In this document: in pieces, positions 61,330-64,000 of the stretch
Layout of the letters: every line of letters starts with the position of its first letter
Position numbering within the stretch: the stretch's first letter is position 1
Source: Albula goreensis
Lineage: Eukaryota; Chordata; Actinopteri; Albuliformes; Albulidae
DNA length: 64,000 nt
Reading direction: 5' to 3'
Assembly (NCBI GenBank): GCA_022829145.1
Contig: CM040744.1
Location: forward strand, 1,206,001 to 1,270,000
Position numbers and translations under genes: made by a program
The notes under the pieces: generated by a model
What the model saw: only the letters and a program-made list of their open reading frames with translations
Databases searched by the model: none
Told to the model about the DNA's origin: nothing

Positions 61330-61815
61330 AGAGGTTTTATTTATGTATCACTTCCTGTTCGCCACATGGAGGCTGTCACACACATACATAAATACACACA
61401 CACTCGTACACGTGAACAGCGACAGGTACGCATATAAGCATGTTCACAGAGATACACATACACTTATAACACATACCCACAAAGTAATGAAATTCATTCA
61501 GTTCACGTGCGCTCTGCTTGAGGTTTTTATCTCTAGCAGACATTTTATGTATGCCTCACTTCCTGGTTCCCACCTAGAGGCAGAGGAAGTAATGCTGTCA
61601 GACACACACACACACACACACACATATACTCACAGGAAGAATTACACTTACATATACACATGTGCACAGAAACACGCAACCACGAACACATGCACGTAAG
61701 CTCTCTAGTAATACACTTTTACATGTATACATACACAGAAATGCACATTCACATACCCAGAAAGCACACAAATAAATTCAGCTCACCTGTGCTCTCTGCT
61801 TGAAGTTCTTATTTT
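61330..61815. repeat. Degenerate ~200-280-bp tandem duplication with CA arrays
   Basis: TTATGTATCACTTCCTGTTC (61341) matches TTATGTATGCCTCACTTCCT (61545). TTCAGTTCACGTGCGCTCTG (61497) matches TTCAGCTCACCTGTGCTCTC (61777). Each shared block is followed by CA-rich sequence, so the units are copies separated by expanded CA tracts. Confidence 0.75.
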
Positions 61816-62552
61816 TCGAAGAATACTTGGTGGTAATATGCCCCCACACGGAGCCTAATTTAGCTTAAAAAATTGGTTTGTTGTATCACACAGCTGAAAT
61901 ATTCAGCGTGGCATCGGTTTGTTATAACGTTGACGTATTTGTCTTGTTTTTCATTTCACACCACTGCACTTCTTCTCATTACGAGTTCAGAGGTTTTGAA
62001 AAAAAAACATGCCATTTTTAGTTCTTCAGCTTTGTCTGAATAGTGTATATTTTATATTTTTCAAAATGAGTCATAGGCAGTTACAGAATGAATGGCTTAA
62101 TCTGCTTTTCAGGGAGATGTTGGACATTGATTTTCTCTGCTGATGGATAATTATTAAAATAATGGAAAATGTACCTTTTTGAGTATTGTGCTACATTGCC
62201 AACATGCTTATTTTGTTATTTAAAAGACCAACTGAGTTCACACTGATTTTTAGCTGAAATATATGTTGTTTGAAAATGGTGTTTAGCAATGATGCAATTC
62301 TGAAAATTGGCATGTCAGTGAAAGTATGGAGAATTTGGCCAACATGTTCAGTTTTAAAGCGGTCTCCCACGTTTTATGATTCACGTTCCTCCGTATGTTA
62401 CAGATGTAACATGGCTATCACGTTCATGAAGTTACCGAGCAAACGAGGGGGAGAGATACTTTTCTGATTGGTTCTGTGAGCTCCCATGTTCCCATTCTCT
62501 GCCTCAGTTTTGTAAGTATTTCTTTGAGTAGAATCAGAAATTAACCTTGGCT

Positions 62553-62700
62553 ATAGTGGGGCAGTAGGAGATTTCACCACAGCCAGCTGGAGTTGGAAGT
62601 GCAATGGTTCAGACCCCCATGCTGGGGGGCGGCATATTTGCCTTTTTAATGGAGGGTCAGCATGACTGTGGTTCCTCTGGGCTCAGCCACTGAGTCTTGG
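62553..62700 (+). mobile_element. Possible decayed tRNA-SINE
   Basis: An A-box-like TGGGGCAGTAGG (about 62558-62569) and a B-box-like GGTTCAGACCC (62606-62616) are spaced as in a tRNA-derived SINE. The body does not obviously match the SINE at 32874. Confidence 0.35.
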
Positions 62701-63834
62701 CGCGTTTTCCGTTTTCTTGCCTGTTCGGAAACCCTCAAGCTACCACAGCGCCACTTGTATCTACCCTGTTAGCACCCTAGCTCTGCCACTAAAATACTAC
62801 CAGTCTTCCAGCGTATTCAGCTCCACGCCAGCTACTGCATCCCATGATGCACTGCTCCACACAGCGCTACAGGGCTTAAACTGATTGGGAGGTGAAGGGC
62901 TTCTTCATCAGAGGGCAACTGGTAACCCCTGGCTGACTGCCAGATTGTCGGGTGGAAGTAACAGCTTACAAGGTCATGTAGTGGAGGCAAACACTTGAGG
63001 TGTTAAAATCCAGGCTTGACACAGTGCCGGATCTGCTTTCGGCTGTGGGACAGTAATGAACATTGACACGCCTGTTCTCATAACATAGTGTAAAGTATTT
63101 TAGCATTTAAAGCTGGGATTTGGAGAAATTTCATTGGATTTATTTTCACCAGGAGTTAATAGTTTTCTATTAGTTTGTGAATGTGTGTATGTAGACATAT
63201 AGTATGTAGATAGCTGTAGAGCTGCATAAATTCTTTGAAAACAGAGTGTCTACACCGCCCCTACATCTGCCCCTCCTATCGTATCCTCACCTGAAAACAG
63301 TCGCATCTTGGTCATCCACACTGAGGTCAAAGGTCGGGAAAATGCCCCAGAGAGCAGTTGGCTGATTTCCAGGCAGTGGTTGGGGGGCGCTATCCTACCC
63401 CTCGCATTCGCACAGCTGTCAGCGAACAGCAAATCCCCGGTCGCTCTGAGCGCGGCTCTCATCACAGACAGAATCCCCCGAGATCTGGAGACTAAGCCTA
63501 CTGGAATTTAAAAGAGGAGGCAACTGCTTGTCGATAAACAGAGCTGGCGATGGGAGGGAAACATAAGACAGCGCTTGGACCAAAATGGTATCTTTTTTTT
63601 CATCAATCTAAAAAGAGTACAGAGTAACAATATTTAGTATATTTTATCACTGGAGATTTAGCATAATTTAGCTTAGGGATTTATTGTAGTTTTGAGTAGT
63701 AGTTTTTAAAGTTGACTCGCGTTTGAACCAATTGCAGTTGACTCGCATCAGTTTTTCCTCTCTTATCTCACTCATTCAAAGGCTCATGGGAAATGTCCCT
63801 TTGACCTTCATGTCTGGCTAACTGCGATCCCCAA

Positions 63835-63915
63835 CATGACGAGGTGCCAAAGGGCAAGACCCTCTCATGAAAGATGCTAATGGGATAGGGTCTTGCCCTT
63901 CGGTATCACATCGTG
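63835..63915. repeat. 81-nt imperfect hairpin
   Basis: CCAAAGGGCAAGACCCTCTC (63847-63866) pairs with GATAGGGTCTTGCCCTTCGG (63884-63903) at 18 of 20 positions. Weaker pairing extends outward to 63835 and 63915, with a loop of about 17 nt. The size and shape resemble a pre-miRNA, but I recognise no known miRNA in either arm. A small MITE remnant is equally possible. Confidence 0.75.
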
Positions 63916-64000
63916 AAAAAATGCCCTAATTCCATCCCTTTCCAGGGGCGTAACAGTTGTAGGACAGGGTCGTATGACTTTAGGCCTTCTCTGTCCCCGT

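Larger units (their letters stand above)
58317..64000. other. Gene-free stretch to window end
   Basis: No exon is recognised. Besides the items listed separately there are CA-rich segments, a C-rich run (59223-59280), unique AT-rich DNA (60590-60780, 61850-62280), and the hairpin near the right edge (63835-63915). Confidence 0.65.

Noticed and set aside
61187..61699. 170-codon open frame
   Set aside because: Built from G-rich and CA-rich simple sequence with no family resemblance.

Overview
This is a eukaryotic, almost certainly vertebrate and most likely ray-finned fish (teleost), genomic window. The evidence is interrupted genes with GT/AG introns, very abundant long (CA)n/(TG)n arrays, dispersed repeats of a kind common in fish genomes, a tRNA-derived SINE and decayed pogo/Tigger-like DNA transposons. 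Nothing looks bacterial or viral.

One protein-coding gene is firmly recognisable: the 3' part of ptar1 (protein prenyltransferase alpha-subunit repeat containing 1) on the + strand. Four coding exons are visible (447-551, 3819-4058, 4421-4752, 6073-6439). Together they cover roughly the last three quarters of the protein, with the stop codon at 6437-6439; earlier exons lie to the left of the window. The prenyltransferase alpha repeats (W..R-type helical repeats) can be read across the exons. Exon 3819-4058 does not keep one reading frame. Either one base is missing in a GC-rich stretch, or an 80-bp mini-intron (GTGAGT at 3844, CTGAT branch-like site, AG at 3922-3923) is spliced out.

From about 6440 to 64000 I find no supportable coding exon. 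The tract holds simple-sequence arrays, three clear minisatellite-type arrays (37 bp at 26.2-26.6 kb, 41 bp at 34.05-34.28 kb, TG-plus-spacer units at 58.0-58.3 kb), a 302-bp pogo/Tigger-like MITE (7142-7443) with a second decayed relative (40617-41099), a SINE (32874-33045), several G-quadruplex-type G tracts, and a very large back-to-back (GT)48/(CA)38 inverted structure (44945-45157).

In tetrapods the gene beyond the 3' end of PTAR1, in the same orientation, is APBA1, which has a non-coding first exon and a very long first intron. By synteny, the gene-poor 58 kb here may be the intergenic region plus the promoter and first intron of a fish apba1 gene. Two places look like 5' exons with strong splice donors: a CpG-rich zone at 15.7-18.2 kb (donor at 15913) and a CCAAT/GC-box region at 49.3 kb (donor at 49515). 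Both assignments are inference.

I found no convincing new biological system. The best leads are the frame break or mini-intron in ptar1, the CTCF-type motif carried in both copies of a ~230-bp direct repeat at 50.0/51.1 kb, two compact hairpins (2867-2921 and 63835-63915), and the TG/CA mega-hairpin.
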